A stretch of 23,435 nt of DNA from Reticulitermes lucifugus (GCA_026260175.1 JAKCWW010000491.1:27035-50469); one strand, 5' to 3'. Positions 1-10,375 are shown, numbered from the stretch's first letter. Numbers and translations: made by a program. The notes: a model not told the origin generated them from the sequence alone.

Positions 1-109
1 GGCTGACAACCTTACCACCTTCATGTACCGATTGTCTAGAAATCTGGGAGCCTCAACCTCCTGTCCAGGCCTGTAATGGGATAGCTTTACCTTTACCTTT
101 ACCTTACCT
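1..109 (+). mobile_element. 3' end of a tRNA-derived SINE, cut by the window edge
   Basis: Positions 11-53 match the reverse complement of 2520-2561 with few changes (shared CTTACCACCTTCATGT and AATCTGGGAGCCT). It then runs into a simple (CTTTAC)-type tail at about 85-107. The copy at 2480-2770 has pol III boxes, so this is the same SINE family in the opposite orientation. The SINE head would lie outside the window. Confidence 0.6.
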
Positions 110-192
110 GCATTATGCCCACACAATTTGTCTATATGTTTCCCACGAGACGTAGATTAAACAGCGATTATCACGATATGCAGGATTAACCT

Positions 193-315
193 TTGGTTTT
201 TCTTTTATTATACCAACAGATTCACCCTATCAAATACATTTAAACAGTCAATGTGTCTTACAATTCGTATGTATTTGATGTGGTGCATTTGTTGGTATAA
301 TAAAAGAAAAACCAA
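193..315. repeat. Fold-back (hairpin) repeat, MITE-like
   Basis: The outer arms 193-218 and 290-315 are perfect reverse complements over 26 bases. The inner arms (about 219-239 and 269-289) continue the pairing with a few mismatches, leaving a loop of about 29 bases. No coding capacity is visible. Fifteen bases of the right arm (283-297) recur inverted at 23389-23403, so this is probably a dispersed family. Confidence 0.75.
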
Positions 316-1730
316 TCAAAAATACACGGAATGAACAACTTTAAAATAACGATTTGATGCTTGGAATAGAGACAGACTTTGCTGCCTGCGAAGTAGGAAT
401 TAAATCTTCACTTTTATACCCTGAGAGTTCAGGAAGCTGGATCGTCTGAAATATCGGTACTTTTCTACAAGACTATACGGAGTTACATCCCAGATGGCAT
501 TAATTTAGTCACCGTGGTGACAGCCTCAAATCTCACTTAGTGGATATTTTGTAGGAATCCTTGGAAAGAGATGACCCACCTGATGGCTCCTCTGCTCTAC
601 CTACAGCAGTAAGCCGAGTTCTTGAGAACTCATGAAAGAACGATCAATCATTAAAGTTATGCTCAACATTTTATGAGACCTAAACGTTAAATACGGTGAT
701 CATAATTGATCACAACTCTTTTTTATCGAATCTTTATCCTCACAAAATTTTTCCTTAAGATCCACTTTAGTATTACGTCTCATCTACACGTAGGATTTCC
801 AAACGGCCCCTTGTCTTCAGATTTTCTAACCAAATTCTGAGTGCATATGGTGCCACTATTAACAGCCTTGATTTCTTCACACTAATAATATTTAGTGAAG
901 AGTAAATGTAATAAATCTTTGCGCCGTGCAATTTTCTTCAGCCTTCAGTTATTTCGTCCCATCAATTTCAAATTTTCTATTTAGCTCCCGGTTATCGAAA
1001 ACCCTTAATATACATAGTGTCCTAGAAGTCCCTTTACCGATATAGCGAAGTACTTATAATCTCGGTAAATCGGCTTTTAGGACACCAGGTTATGTTCTGT
1101 GCATGTGGAAGATCAAGTTCCAACGCCTGTACCGACATAGGAAAAGGCGGACACATTTTCTTGCCCCAAGCAATATACGAACACGGGATCACCGCCTTCG
1201 ACGAGTCGATTACTGTAGCCGCCTTTGATGAGTAATCTATGAAACAAAACCAATAATAGACACAGCGGGATTTGACGCTTATATCCTACAGTGGACTTTC
1301 ATCCCCTCACTCACAAAGTATGGTTAAGGGACAAGTGGTAAGACCTCTTACGGAGAGTTGGTATTTCCTGGATGGGTGAAGACATACCCAAATAAGAGAC
1401 CTACTTTATTTAGCTTGAAAATTGTATAGATTATTTTCATTGTCATGTAACCGTGACCAGAAGCCGAGTGACAAGTATTTTATCTCGTTTGGCCTGCATT
1501 TAAATCCCGTACGTTATCAAAAGCTAGTCACAACACAAATCATAAACCGTGTAATGTAATTACAGCGAGGAAAAGGTGTGTTATGGCAGATAATTCAATA
1601 TGGCTGCCCGGCAGTGGTAATCACCCTCCTTGCTTTCTAATGTGGAACATACGTGCACGATGGCGTTTCGCTGCTACCAAAATAAGGATAATTTGTTTTC
1701 TCATTGCACGCTCCAAAACCTACAGCTGTT
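316..1730. other. Intergenic DNA upstream of Osiris gene A
   Basis: I see no gene here. The stretch is AT-rich. It holds one inverted repeat (1018-1084) and two imperfect direct copies of CCGCCTTYGAYGAGT (1192-1206 and 1219-1233). The reading frame overlapping 1583-1885 has no family signature and runs into the promoter and 5' UTR of gene A. Confidence 0.5.
1018..1084. repeat. Short inverted repeat
   Basis: The left arm 1018-1040 pairs with the right arm 1062-1084 over about 23 bases with a few mismatches; the ends TGTCCTA and TAGGACA are exact. The loop is about 21 bases. It could be a small fold-back transposon remnant or a structured spacer; nothing else identifies it. Confidence 0.5.
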
Positions 1731-1814
1731 TTCCCTCTCTCTACCCCCACTTCAGGTTCCCTTCAATTTCTGGTAGTAATAAAACCAAGGCACCCATCTT
1801 GAGTGACATCAGTT
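1731..1814 (+). promoter_or_regulatory. Candidate core promoter of Osiris gene A
   Basis: A pyrimidine tract at 1731-1749 (TTCCCTCTCTCTACCCCC, containing a CTCTCT GAGA-type element) is followed by a TATA-like TAATAAAA at 1777-1784. A perfect arthropod initiator TCAGTT (consensus TCAKTY) lies at 1809-1814. If transcription starts at A1811, the TATA box spans -34 to -27 and the 5' UTR is 67 nt. Gene B has the same arrangement, which raises confidence. Confidence 0.45.
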
Positions 1815-1877
1815 TGGCAGAATTGTGCACAAGACAAAAGCCTCTGGCGTTTCTAAAAGACCAAGAAACCAAAGACG

Positions 1878-4734
1878 ATGATTAGGCGACTAATGGAATT
1901 TGTGCCGAGGTTGATACTTCTGGCTGTATTGTGTCTTCAGAGTGTTTCTACTTCTCCGTCCGGAAGTTCTGTTAGTGCTAGGGGAGCCGAGACGGCAGAT
2001 CAAGGACTGTCATCAGGTATAAAAGTGATGTATAGGACTTACCAGCAGTGTGAGCAGCAAGAGGATATGTTTGCGTGCCTTAAATTGAAAGCGTTGAAAT
2101 TTGCTGACCGAGCCCTTAAAGTTAAATCTATTCCTTTGATCGATGGTATGGAGCTTGTGAAGAAAGGTGATGATGAGGATGGTCGACAGCTGAATGAACC
2201 TTTTGTGGAACTCGATGAAGCAAATCTGCCGACAGACTCAGAGAAAAGGCAGGAAACTTTAGACGACTTGCTGATCGATCGAGTGTCAAGGTTTCTAAGG
2301 AGTCACACTCTTCAGTTCAGCGTACCCAAGTTTATCAGGGACTTGGACGATAGCGCTGGAGACAAGATGCTGGAGGAAGGTGAGTCTGTGTTTTGTATAA
2401 TAGAAACATAAGTGGAATACAATATTGCGATCCCATGCAGCTTCCTTTATATATTTTTTTCTATTTTGGGTTGTAACACAATCTGGTAAAAGGTAGAGGT
2501 TAAGCTTCCAGGAGGTTAAGGCTCCCAGATTTCCAGACAATCAACACATGAAGGTGGTAAGGTCGTGAGCCCTACGCACCGGCCGCAATTACCCCCTAGA
2601 AAATATTCCTGGTATTCATTTCTTTTAGAGGCTGAGTCGACCCCAGGGTCATAGTGCCGCCGGAAAGATTACGCCAATGAAAAATTCCAATGACTCCATC
2701 GACAATCGAACCCGCGACCTTCCAACCAATTGCGCAGTCGCGTACCCCACACCATCTGGTAGGGCGTCAAAATATTAATGGGGAATATACTGTCTCCATC
2801 TCCAGGGCAGAACATATTTTGTGTTTTTGTATATAATAGGCCGTATTCAGGAAGCCATTTGCACCAAGGAAAGATGGACTACAAGATTTAGGATATTTAG
2901 TGACAGGAAACTTCGTTATTTATACGGCGCAAGTAATATTGTTAGTTTATTGATATGCAGGTGGGAAAATGGAATGGTCATGCAGCTGAAATGAAGGTAC
3001 TAAGCAGGAGTACAAATTTTGGCTGAGAAGTCTTTAAAAGCGGAGAAACTGGAAGTGCTCAAAATACTTTAGGGAAATATCTTTTTGTTGATTGGAGAGG
3101 GATAAAACTGGCTCGGAATAATTTTCCAATTCAGGATTTGTCATTAAGTTTGTGTGTTATATTCCCAGAGAATTGGCATTTTTTCTGTGTAGCAACATAG
3201 ATACTTGTGACTTCTTTGTATGGTGTGCGCATAATGAAATCGCCATGCGCGTTTCCTGTTTTATCTGTTCATCCAGCAACGACGACCCGTATTTTTCAGT
3301 TAAAATTTGTATTTATGGATCTGCACTTGGAATTATATGATTAATTTTATTTTGATTCCTGTCAATCCAGTATCTTTCTAAACTTTGAATAAATACAAAT
3401 GTTGTATTTTTAAGAATATTCATTCTTTGGGAAAGTGTTTACTGTCATGAAATCTGGACCTTATTAAAATTTATGACATTTGTTTGAAACAGTTTCGATA
3501 TAAAGAACGATAAAATAATTTGCCACAGTATAATTTAACTTCTCTATTACCTTTAACTTGGTGCAGAATTCCATTTCTTTAATGAGATGTGCACAAAGAC
3601 GAATGCTTTTGAAGTTATGTATATTACTGAAAGTGCATAACGACTTTGCCTCTGTTGTATGAAGGTACTTAATTTATACCATAATGGAGAAGAGATTCTT
3701 GGTTGCATTACAAAGTTTTGAGTCCCCTAAGCGGTAGAATTTCACTCATGCTAACTACAGACGACTTAAATTTTTGTTCGGCTGTCAGTAGCAATGGGAA
3801 GGAATTATGAAGCCGGTTGTTGGTGCACAAACAAAAAATGCAGAGTTATAGTTTTCTTTCCCCTGTAAGCCTTTATATCACTGTACTGTACTTTTGCTGT
3901 CTGTATTCCCTATAGTCTCAATCCCAGGCATGTATTTGCTGGGTTTCTTGACAGTGTCAAGCTTTTATTTAAATTAGGCTTGTCTTACACAAATACTACG
4001 GTGACGTCATCCAAATTGTACGGCGTAACATCGCTGACGTCAAAATCTTCATATTCATAGTTGCGAGAATCTCACATTTTGCTATCTGAAAAAATGATAG
4101 TGGCGTCTGTTAATATCAAAAAATGTTTCCTCTTGGAAGAAGACGTAAAGCACACCTGATATTTGGCCCTTTACTTGAGTCCAACCATCCTTCAGTCACG
4201 TGTGAAAATTATTGTATCAGGTGTGAAAGTTTCGTAGCAGTAAATATTCAGATTGTGATGTTCTGAGTTTTGACAACTTGTAGTCTCAAATGTGGTTGCC
4301 GACGTTTGGGAAGAAGCTGTTCCTTATATCCAGTGTACAAATGCGTACTCTGAAGATGTGGCAGTAGATCCCTTCGAAACGTTGGGAACTACATATGGGA
4401 TATTATTTGGTATCAAAATGTCATGTAGGACCTGCAAGTAACATTAAGAGCATTTGCATATATTTGTATATCTCAAATTGACAGCGTTGAAATCCGCTAA
4501 CTAATCATTCAAGCGGTTTCTGGGGTATAGAAATATTTGGAAAGTTTCAATCTTCGCCCCCGTAACGACATTTCTGACTCTGGTTCGTGGTTTACCTCAG
4601 TCTCTAAAACAAATGCTGCAATCGTTCTCAAAATTGGGGCTCCGCTGCTTCCTCTCACTTCATTCCCAATTAATTATTCACTAACCAATGTATAATTCGA
4701 TGCTATTCATTAAATTCATTAAATCAAGCATATG

Positions 4735-4769
<35 letters not shown>

Positions 4770-5391
4770 ATATAGTGTAATGTCCCAGACATGACATGAA
4801 GCTTGGTAAAAGAAAATAAGACAGCCAAATGGAAGGGAAATTTTCAAGGTCACGCTTTACCTGTGGCCAAACAACTTATATGTGGCTTAAAAACAGAAGA
4901 AAACAATGTAAAATAATTCTGTTGTACTAGAGTAATATTGTATTATATTTCGTCACGGATTTTCCTTTTCTTGTATCCAAGGTCGTGCCAAACTGAAGAA
5001 ATACGGCGGAGCTCTTCTTGTTGGACTGCTCATGAAAGGTGGCATGATGGCAATGGCTTACAAGGCAGTAGCCCTTCTGGCTGGTAAAGCGCTCCTGGTG
5101 GCCAAAATTGCACTTGTTTTGTCGGCCATCATCGGGCTGAAAAAGCTGGTCAGCACCGGTGGCGATGAGAAGGTCACGTATGAAATAGTGAAGCATCCCC
5201 ACGTCACCCACTCTCATTCTTACTCCAGCGAGCACTTTGGGGGTGGACATTTCGACACTTCAGGTGGTGGTGGTGGTGGTGGTGGTGACCACTACAGGAG
5301 AAGCATGGAGGGCGTGTACCCACATCTGTTGGCGTACAGAGGGCAGCACCAGCTGCAAGGAAACGCAGCTCTAAAACAGCAGGCAAAATAA
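1878..5391 (+). CDS. Osiris family protein (DUF1676), gene A; join 1878-2379, 4982-5391
   Basis: Two exons encode 303 residues. Exon 1 ends at a GTGAGT donor (2380) and exon 2 follows a CCAAG acceptor; the intron is phase 1 inside a Gly codon (residue 168). The first ATG has A at -3. Residues 1-25 form a signal peptide (hydrophobic LILLAVLCL core). Cys58 and Cys67 lie in the family's YxxYxxC...CLKLKALKFADR segment, followed by GRQLN and LPTD motifs. Residues about 178-223 form a long hydrophobic stretch containing LLAGKALLVAKIALVLS, the diagnostic Osiris segment. After it come TYEIVKHPH, a His/Ser-rich stretch (239-252), eight glycines (262-269) and YPHLLAY (280-286), corresponding to the family's AQxLAY-type motif. 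Known Osiris proteins are secretory/endolysosomal membrane proteins involved in cuticle and apical matrix formation and lie in conserved clusters. The family call is firm; the numbered orthologue is not assigned. Confidence 0.95.
2480..2772 (-). mobile_element. tRNA-derived SINE, antisense within intron A
   Basis: Read on the minus strand, it begins with a tRNA-like head. Box A-like GCGCAATTGGTTGG is the complement of 2723-2736, and box B-like GGTTCGATTGTC is the complement of 2701-2712. A tRNA-unrelated body follows and ends in a TTTTACC-type tail near 2484. The last part is shared with 1-60 in the opposite orientation. Box spacing is typical of a pol III promoter. Confidence 0.75.
4002..4042. 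promoter_or_regulatory. Pair of CRE/ATF-type palindromes in intron A
   Basis: Two exact TGACGTCA octamers lie at 4002-4009 and 4035-4042, 33 bp apart. This is the consensus site for CREB/ATF bZIP proteins. Function is inferred only from the sequence; the intronic location is compatible with an enhancer but could be chance. Confidence 0.3.
4350..4388 (+). ncRNA. Degenerate hammerhead-ribozyme-like motif in intron A
   Basis: The core heptamer CTGAAGA (4350-4356) is followed after 19 bases by GAAAC (4376-4380) and GTTGGG. Stem II is not well paired and no clean stem III/NUH is visible. I regard it as a decayed relative of the copies at 12533 and 12747. Confidence 0.3.
4735..4772. repeat. (AAAT)n microsatellite
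   Basis: About nine consecutive TAAA units in intron A, about 210 bp before exon 2. Confidence 0.95.
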
Positions 5392-5392
5392 A
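5387..5392 (+). terminator. Polyadenylation signal candidate overlapping the gene A stop
   Basis: AATAAA overlaps the TAA stop (5389-5391). The next exact AATAAA hexamers are at 5685-5690 and 5820-5825, so the true 3' UTR may instead be about 320 or 450 nt. The sequence alone does not decide. Confidence 0.35.
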
Positions 5393-7001
5393 GCAAAAAA
5401 TTCACACGTTTGAGATAAAATTGGATTGTGGTGCACTGCAATTTACTAAGACTTTAATGTGAAACTGGTAATTTCATAAAAGTATGTGGAAGAGTGAAAA
5501 ATAATAAGGTATGGTCACATTTTGATATAAATTATTTCTTACGTATATTTATAATATGTAATTTAAAGAAGTTTTCACGTCATATGTCACTGGTTTTGTC
5601 TGTGATTTAGTATACTTCTTTCCCTTGATTTGAGCATTTTAGCATACAAGAACATGCGAGTAGATCTAAGAGAAATGATCATAAAATAAACTTTAATAAC
5701 CGGAATATTTTGATACAAAATATTTGTTAGCTCTTTCCACTGTTTTTTTGGCAAACGAAGTCGCTGTTTCTGTTCTGAACGTCCAAATATATGCACTTTC
5801 ACTAAATAATACAAATCAAAATAAAGACGCTTTTTCCAGGAGGACTTGATTTTCAAATATTTCAAACTACAGACAGGAAAAAATTATTTGTTTCCGGGGA
5901 AATCATTTGACATATCGTGTAAAAATTATGCAGTCTAATGAATCGTGGTTACTGACACTGAGTTTAACGAACACTTTGCAGGAAAGCAGACGACTTTATT
6001 ATTTCGAATAATGCATGTGATTCGAGAAAATACAGAGAGTTTAAATTTCTGCAGACCTCCCCCCACACCCCTCCCGCAAATTTTCTTTGGAAAAAGAAGG
6101 AAAGTACGATGACTATCAAACTGGTCGTCTGTCCTTCTGAACTCTAGTTTGTTCGTTAAAATTAATGATGACGTGATAAATTACGTCTGTTCTACAGTTA
6201 AGCACTGTCGTCAAATATTTATATCTTACGGTATTAAGTTATATATTTATTACTGCTTTTTAAAAATATGTAACATATATGAATAACTCTGAATGTTAAA
6301 TTTAATATTGTTTTCTGTATATTTTTAATAAAAACAGTAAGAAACGTAAGAGTTTATTACTATATATAAGACATCCTTTTGTGATCCTAAGTGAATAATA
6401 TTGCTTGGGTGCTTTGGATTATGATAATCTAGATACACAGTGATTAATTTAAAAAGCCTTACTGCACAATCCTTAAACAAAAATTTAAAACGCTCTTTAA
6501 TGTTTCTCTTGCATAAATGTTCATGAGAATTTTGCACAGAATATTCCGTTTGGGTGAATGAGTGGCATTCGTCCAACATTCTGTATATTTTATATTCTAA
6601 ATTACATGTCCGAATTGTATTAAAGTTGTATTGAGTTATGTACTACAAGCTGATTGTGAAGGATACTATTTTGTGGAAAACGACGTCTTGTAAAATTTAA
6701 CCAACGTCTGAGAGGAACCTTCTGCCTTCAACTTTTACCTTTAATATGAAGGCATGGATTTCTCCGAAATTTGGTGACCTCCCACCGGACTAAACGGCGT
6801 CAGATCCCAGAATACAGTATTCTTCATGGCCACCGGCGTGAGAACTTCAAGTCACTCAGGATTATGATTCATCATCTTCATTTCATGCTATAGGCTATCT
6901 GATTTGTTCCGAATTACGAGAAATTTAGGTTGACACGTCGGTGACAAAAAAGGATCTTGATGGGATGTGATACAGAGTAGTCTAGTAGGTAGGTATCAAC
7001 G

Positions 7002-7032
7002 TTTCGGAGGTAAATAATGCCTTCATCTTCAA
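7002..7032 (-). ncRNA. Degenerate hammerhead-like motif
   Basis: On the minus strand, TTGAAGA (complement of 7026-7032; the core C is changed to T) is followed by an imperfect hairpin. GAAACGTT then spans the complement of 7002-7005 and the bases beyond. The stem is poor, so this is a decayed copy at best. Confidence 0.25.
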
Positions 7033-7387
7033 AGGAAAAGTGTAATAAAGATGGAAGCAATATTTATCTCAATTGGTACTCATCTACCAGACTGTTTGGC
7101 CTCACATTTAGGAGATATACAGTGTTAACTGTTCTGACTTTAAATTAGATACAGTATGAACTTAACAAGAAGCTAAAATCAAATCTGTCCAATTCTTTAA
7201 AATCAAGTAATCACGTAAATATCGGTAAGACTTCAAGATTGCTATGTTGTGGTTTGTGACGTCACGTTCGGAAGAACGTACTGTCTGTATTTTAAACCTA
7301 GAAGACATACCAGTGACATCCGAAGCTTTTAAACAGATAAACAAATATCCGCCAAAAACAACAATTGTTTATTTCAAGACCGAATAA

Positions 7388-7425
7388 GCAGCTACATGTT
7401 TCGACTCGTATTTGACCACCCTCAG
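7388..7425 (-). ncRNA. Degenerate hammerhead-like motif
   Basis: On the minus strand, CTGAGGG (complement of 7419-7425; the last A of the core is changed to G) precedes an imperfect hairpin. GAAACATGTA (complement of 7393-7402) then GCTGC follows. The GAAAC-AT-GTA segment is identical to that of the copies at 12533 and 18377. About 4 bp of stem I (one a G-U) can form. Probably inactive. Confidence 0.3.
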
Positions 7426-7732
7426 ACTGAAGCTCGTGTTGTAAATCATTTTCGATGTGCCAATGATTTAAATTAACAAAAGGAATATGTTCTAATGTAG
7501 TTGTGTTGGAATGAATGATCAACAACGTTTCTGCACTTTATAATCATTAAAGTAGTCACATGTATTTTGAAGCTTAATTTGCTTCATCGTGTGTTACTTT
7601 GACGTAAATTGTGTGTTCACACGCGTATAACTGGTGAATGTTTGTGAGGTTTAGAGAGGTTGTTGGTAATTCAAAAAATTTGTAATATTCAAATCCACGT
7701 TGTGTTAAGTATCACCATTACGTGATCTGTGT

Positions 7733-8018
7733 TAACGACAGGTCCATAGCCTCTTCCAAAGCCAGTTCTCCACAGAGTGCGATCTAGTGCTTCCTCCTTC
7801 AACTTCTAGTATCCTTTCGTTTCCTTAAGGCCATCCAGTAGCTTGTTATGTCTTCTTCCCCTTCTTGCCATCCGTTCTCTATTTCCTTCAATCTTTCCTT
7901 CAGTTGCGTGTTTTAGAAGGCATTTCCTGCGTAAGATGTGATCAATCCACTTTTCCTTCCTGCGTTTTATTTTACGTAAGATGTTCCCTTCCTCCTTGAC
8001 TCTACAATACTTAAGCAA
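7733..8018 (-). pseudogene. 3' coding remnant of a LINE (non-LTR retrotransposon)
   Basis: The minus-strand translation shows the C-terminal tail common to many insect LINE reverse transcriptases. KWIDHILRRKCLLKHATEGK (lys/arg-rich) is followed by RRGRRHNKLLDGLKETKGY, an in-frame TAG (7806-7808), and then KLKEEALDRTLWRTGFGRGY and GPVV in the same frame. Relatives generally have Trp at the stop position, so a single-base nonsense change is likely. Endonuclease and catalytic RT domains are absent: a 5'-truncated dead copy. The clade is not assigned. Confidence 0.75.
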
Positions 8019-8570
8019 TGAATATAGCTGATAATGTAGTAGAAGCTACAGCTGTTGTGTGATTATCAGCAACAATGGATACCTGCAATACTACTTATGT
8101 TCCTACGCACAACAATTAAAATTAAACGCCAGTGATGTAAAAATTACAAAAAAAAAGTTTTTTATATAGACCTCCGGCGTTCTGTATTTTAGAGAAATAA
8201 TTGCATGAAATAGGGTATGAAAAATAGCATGATCCAGAAACCTTTAAATTTAACAAGTTATGCTTTGGTTACTGATGCTTATCGAACTAAATGCGTAACA
8301 GTATTTTAAAATAAGACTTTTTTTTCGTAATACTGCTACTTAACTGGCTTTGAGGTATTGGCATTAGCTAAGTGCAGAGTAATGTGTGTAATTTGCGTAA
8401 TATCGAAATTCGTTCCTTATGACTTAAAGGTAACCTGGCCCAGTAATGGAAACTAGGTTACCATGGTGTGGACTACCTTCATACTCTGCACACAATATGA
8501 TGGTAGGTGGAGCGAGATGTTTTGACCCCGTGACGTGCCTATAAATGACAGGCAATTTATTCCATAAACA
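8019..8570. other. Intergenic stretch without recognised gene
   Basis: AT-rich. It contains one small perfect inverted repeat, GGTAACCT (8429-8436) with AGGTTACC (8455-8462). Nothing else is supported. Confidence 0.5.
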
Positions 8571-8800
8571 AAATACACAAAATGTCTTGGTTCAATGGAC
8601 AGCACTCTTGCTTCCTTTTCTAGAAGTCCTGGGTTTAAACTCGGTCTCGATGTCTGATATCCTAGCTCAGTTATTTCTTAGCATTCTTCAATCTCCCCAG
8701 GCAAATGCAAGGATAAATGTGAATATAAAGTTTTCCCTGTGCTCGCCAAGAAGGCATGTGGAGGAGTGGAGGTATAACTCCAGTGCCTCAAATTAGTTCA
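8571..8800 (+). mobile_element. tRNA-derived SINE
   Basis: Box A-like TTGGTTCAATGGACAGCA (8588-8605) and box B-like GGGTTTAAACTC (8631-8642) are about 43 bases apart, as in tRNA-derived pol III promoters. The downstream body ends near GGAGTGGAGGTATAACTCC (about 8764-8782). Related forms of that motif occur at 11374-11392 and 22608-22627, so the 3' part is repetitive. The ends are approximate. Confidence 0.5.
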
Positions 8801-8830
8801 CGACAAATTCCGTTACACATAATTTCCGGT

Positions 8831-9682
8831 TACAGTTAAACTCGGTTATAACGATTTCGGTTTATTCGACACCTCGTTTATAGCGTTGTACATTCAGTGG
8901 TACCAACGAATTCCCCATAAGGCACGTATTTTTCTGCCTTGCTTACTACGACATAAAAAGAGCACTCTACCTCGGATATAACGACATTGCCAGTCATCAT
9001 TTCGAATATAATTTTCCACGAAGTAGATTATTTTGAGAATGCAATCATCTTCTAGTCCTTGAGAGGACAAGCTCTCTAATTTTCAGGTAGCTACGTGTTC
9101 GTATATAAATTCCAAGCCTGGAAAATGACAGTAGTAGCAGCGATTGTGCGTGATATTTCCCTGTACGTTTGTACTCCTGCAGTTAACAGGAGACTGGTAA
9201 AGTGATAACATGACTACAGTCACAAAAAGAAAGGTTCTGAGCGTCAAAGAAAAAGTTGAAATTGAGAAGAGAAATACAAAATGGAAAAAAAAAAGAAAGC
9301 TGATGTGTGTGGGAAATTTGATTTCTAAATTCTACGATCAGAAAGATTTGGAAAAACAGAATCAAAATTATTAGTGGGTTTGAACAGATAATTTTCGTTC
9401 TTCCTAAATTTTAATTTTAATTTAATGTACTGTTTAGCGTAGACCTGTATGGAAATTTACAGTTGGGTCTATAAAAGTGTAACTTTTGTTCTTTCTAAGT
9501 TTTAATTCTAGTTTAAATATGTGATAGCGTAAATATTTAATTAATACGCCTACAGGCCTGTATTTTGTTTTGAAATATTTTCACTTCACTTTTACCCCAC
9601 ACATCGCTCAGAACGACACTCGTTTGTAACGACACAACATATTCGGTCCCATTCGATGATGTTATTACCGAGTTCGACTCTA
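8831..9682 (+). mobile_element. pogo/Tigger-like DNA transposon, internally deleted
   Basis: Imperfect terminal inverted repeats (TIRs) start CAGTTAAACTCGG at 8833. The right end reads GAGTCGAACTCGG on the complement of 9668-9680. The ends are flanked by TA dinucleotides (8831-8832 and 9681-9682), the target duplication of Tc1/mariner/pogo elements. The related GGTTATAACGA and TTCGTTATAA-type blocks recur inside. The only coding trace is the N-terminal DNA-binding domain at 9211-9375; the DDE catalytic domain is gone. Confidence 0.75.
9211..9375 (+). pseudogene. Broken N-terminal HTH of a pogo/Tigger transposase
   Basis: The frame starts MTTVTKRKVLSVKEKVEIE, matching the N-terminal CENP-B/psq-type helix-turn-helix typical of Tigger transposases. 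Past the A-rich run (9282-9297) the similarity moves to another frame (KKADVCGKF), where it meets a stop; both frames are closed. A frameshift in the homopolymer plus loss of everything downstream makes this a dead remnant. Confidence 0.7.
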
Positions 9683-10118
9683 ATTATTCGTTAATTATCG
9701 TATTGTTTGACGCTACATAATTAGCGTGTTACTGATGGCTTGTTCAAAAAATAAATTGAACAAAGTATGGCGTAAATGTCTGAAGTGGATTCAGCTGGCT
9801 GATGGTAGGTTTAGACGACGGGTTTATATTTTCACAAAATCAGGACTTTTGATATGATGACATTCAGTTGTGTTCAAAAGATTAATTAATTAATTAATTA
9901 ATTAATTAATCAGTAAACCACCATCAAATAACTACTGTTGACGTGTTTAAATTTTTCAACTGCTTAGTGAAAATACTAAAACATGTAGTTAACTGGTCAG
10001 TTAGTTAGCTAGTTAATTGGGTAACAGTTGAAGTATTTTGTACGACTTCAGTCTCTTGTGTTTCAGCAAACAGACATTTTCAAATTTAGTACGTAAGAAA
10101 AACTTCTTTCTTTCTTAA
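9683..10118. other. Intergenic stretch with microsatellite
   Basis: No gene is visible. It includes the (ATTA)n tract at 9881-9910. Confidence 0.5.
9881..9910. repeat. (ATTA)n microsatellite
   Basis: Seven and a half uninterrupted ATTA units. Confidence 0.95.
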
Positions 10119-10375
10119 TTATGCCTCTTCTACCTAATCATCGCAGGTGTAGAGGGTTATTGTTACACTTGATCACACATAATAACACACACACACACGG
10201 TAGGGCTACCCTGGATGCGGGATCGGCCCGTTTTCAGAGACCTCTACCAGACAGCACACAACATTTACAAGAGACAGGCATCCATACCCCCGGCGAGATT
10301 CAAACCCGCAATTCCAGCAAGCGAGCGGCCGCAGACCCACGCCTTAGACCGCGAGGCCACTGGGATCGGCGTAAG
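10119..10375 (-). mobile_element. tRNA-derived SINE
   Basis: On the minus strand, box A-like GTGGCCTCGCGGTCTAAGGC (complement of 10341-10360) and box B-like GGGTTTGAATCTC (complement of 10294-10306) are correctly spaced. A body follows, running toward an (AC)n tract (10186-10199) and ending near 10120. The high GC of this block contrasts with its surroundings. Reading frames across it are not genes. Confidence 0.7.

Larger units (their letters stand above)
2380..4981 (+). other. Intron of Osiris gene A (2602 bp)
   Basis: It is bounded by a GTGAGT donor and a pyrimidine-containing TTTCCTTTTCTTGTATCCAAG-type acceptor. It holds an antisense SINE (about 2480-2772), a pair of TGACGTCA palindromes (4002 and 4035), a degenerate hammerhead-like motif (4350-4388) and an (AAAT)n tract (4735-4772). 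No additional exon with Osiris similarity was seen. Confidence 0.85.
5393..7732. other. AT-rich intergenic region between the Osiris genes, part 1
   Basis: No gene with a recognisable family is visible. Possible gene A poly(A) signals occur at 5685 and 5820. Two decayed hammerhead-like motifs lie on the minus strand (7002-7032 and 7388-7425). The remaining open frames are short, AT-driven and lack motifs. Confidence 0.5.

Noticed and set aside
1583..1885. 100-codon + frame just upstream of Osiris gene A
   Set aside because: It overlaps the candidate promoter, 5' UTR and start codon of gene A, has no signal peptide or domain, and reads as chance composition.
2295..2540. Minus-strand frame over exon 1 of gene A
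   Set aside because: Antisense to a well-supported coding exon and running into a SINE.
5204..5386. Minus-strand frame with a polyhistidine run
   Set aside because: It is the antisense shadow of the GGT-encoded glycine run in exon 2 of gene A.
6780..6850. Apparent similarity to 22930-23000 (CGGCGTCA and nearby words)
   Set aside because: Only short words match, without a consistent alignment by eye; a dot plot is needed.
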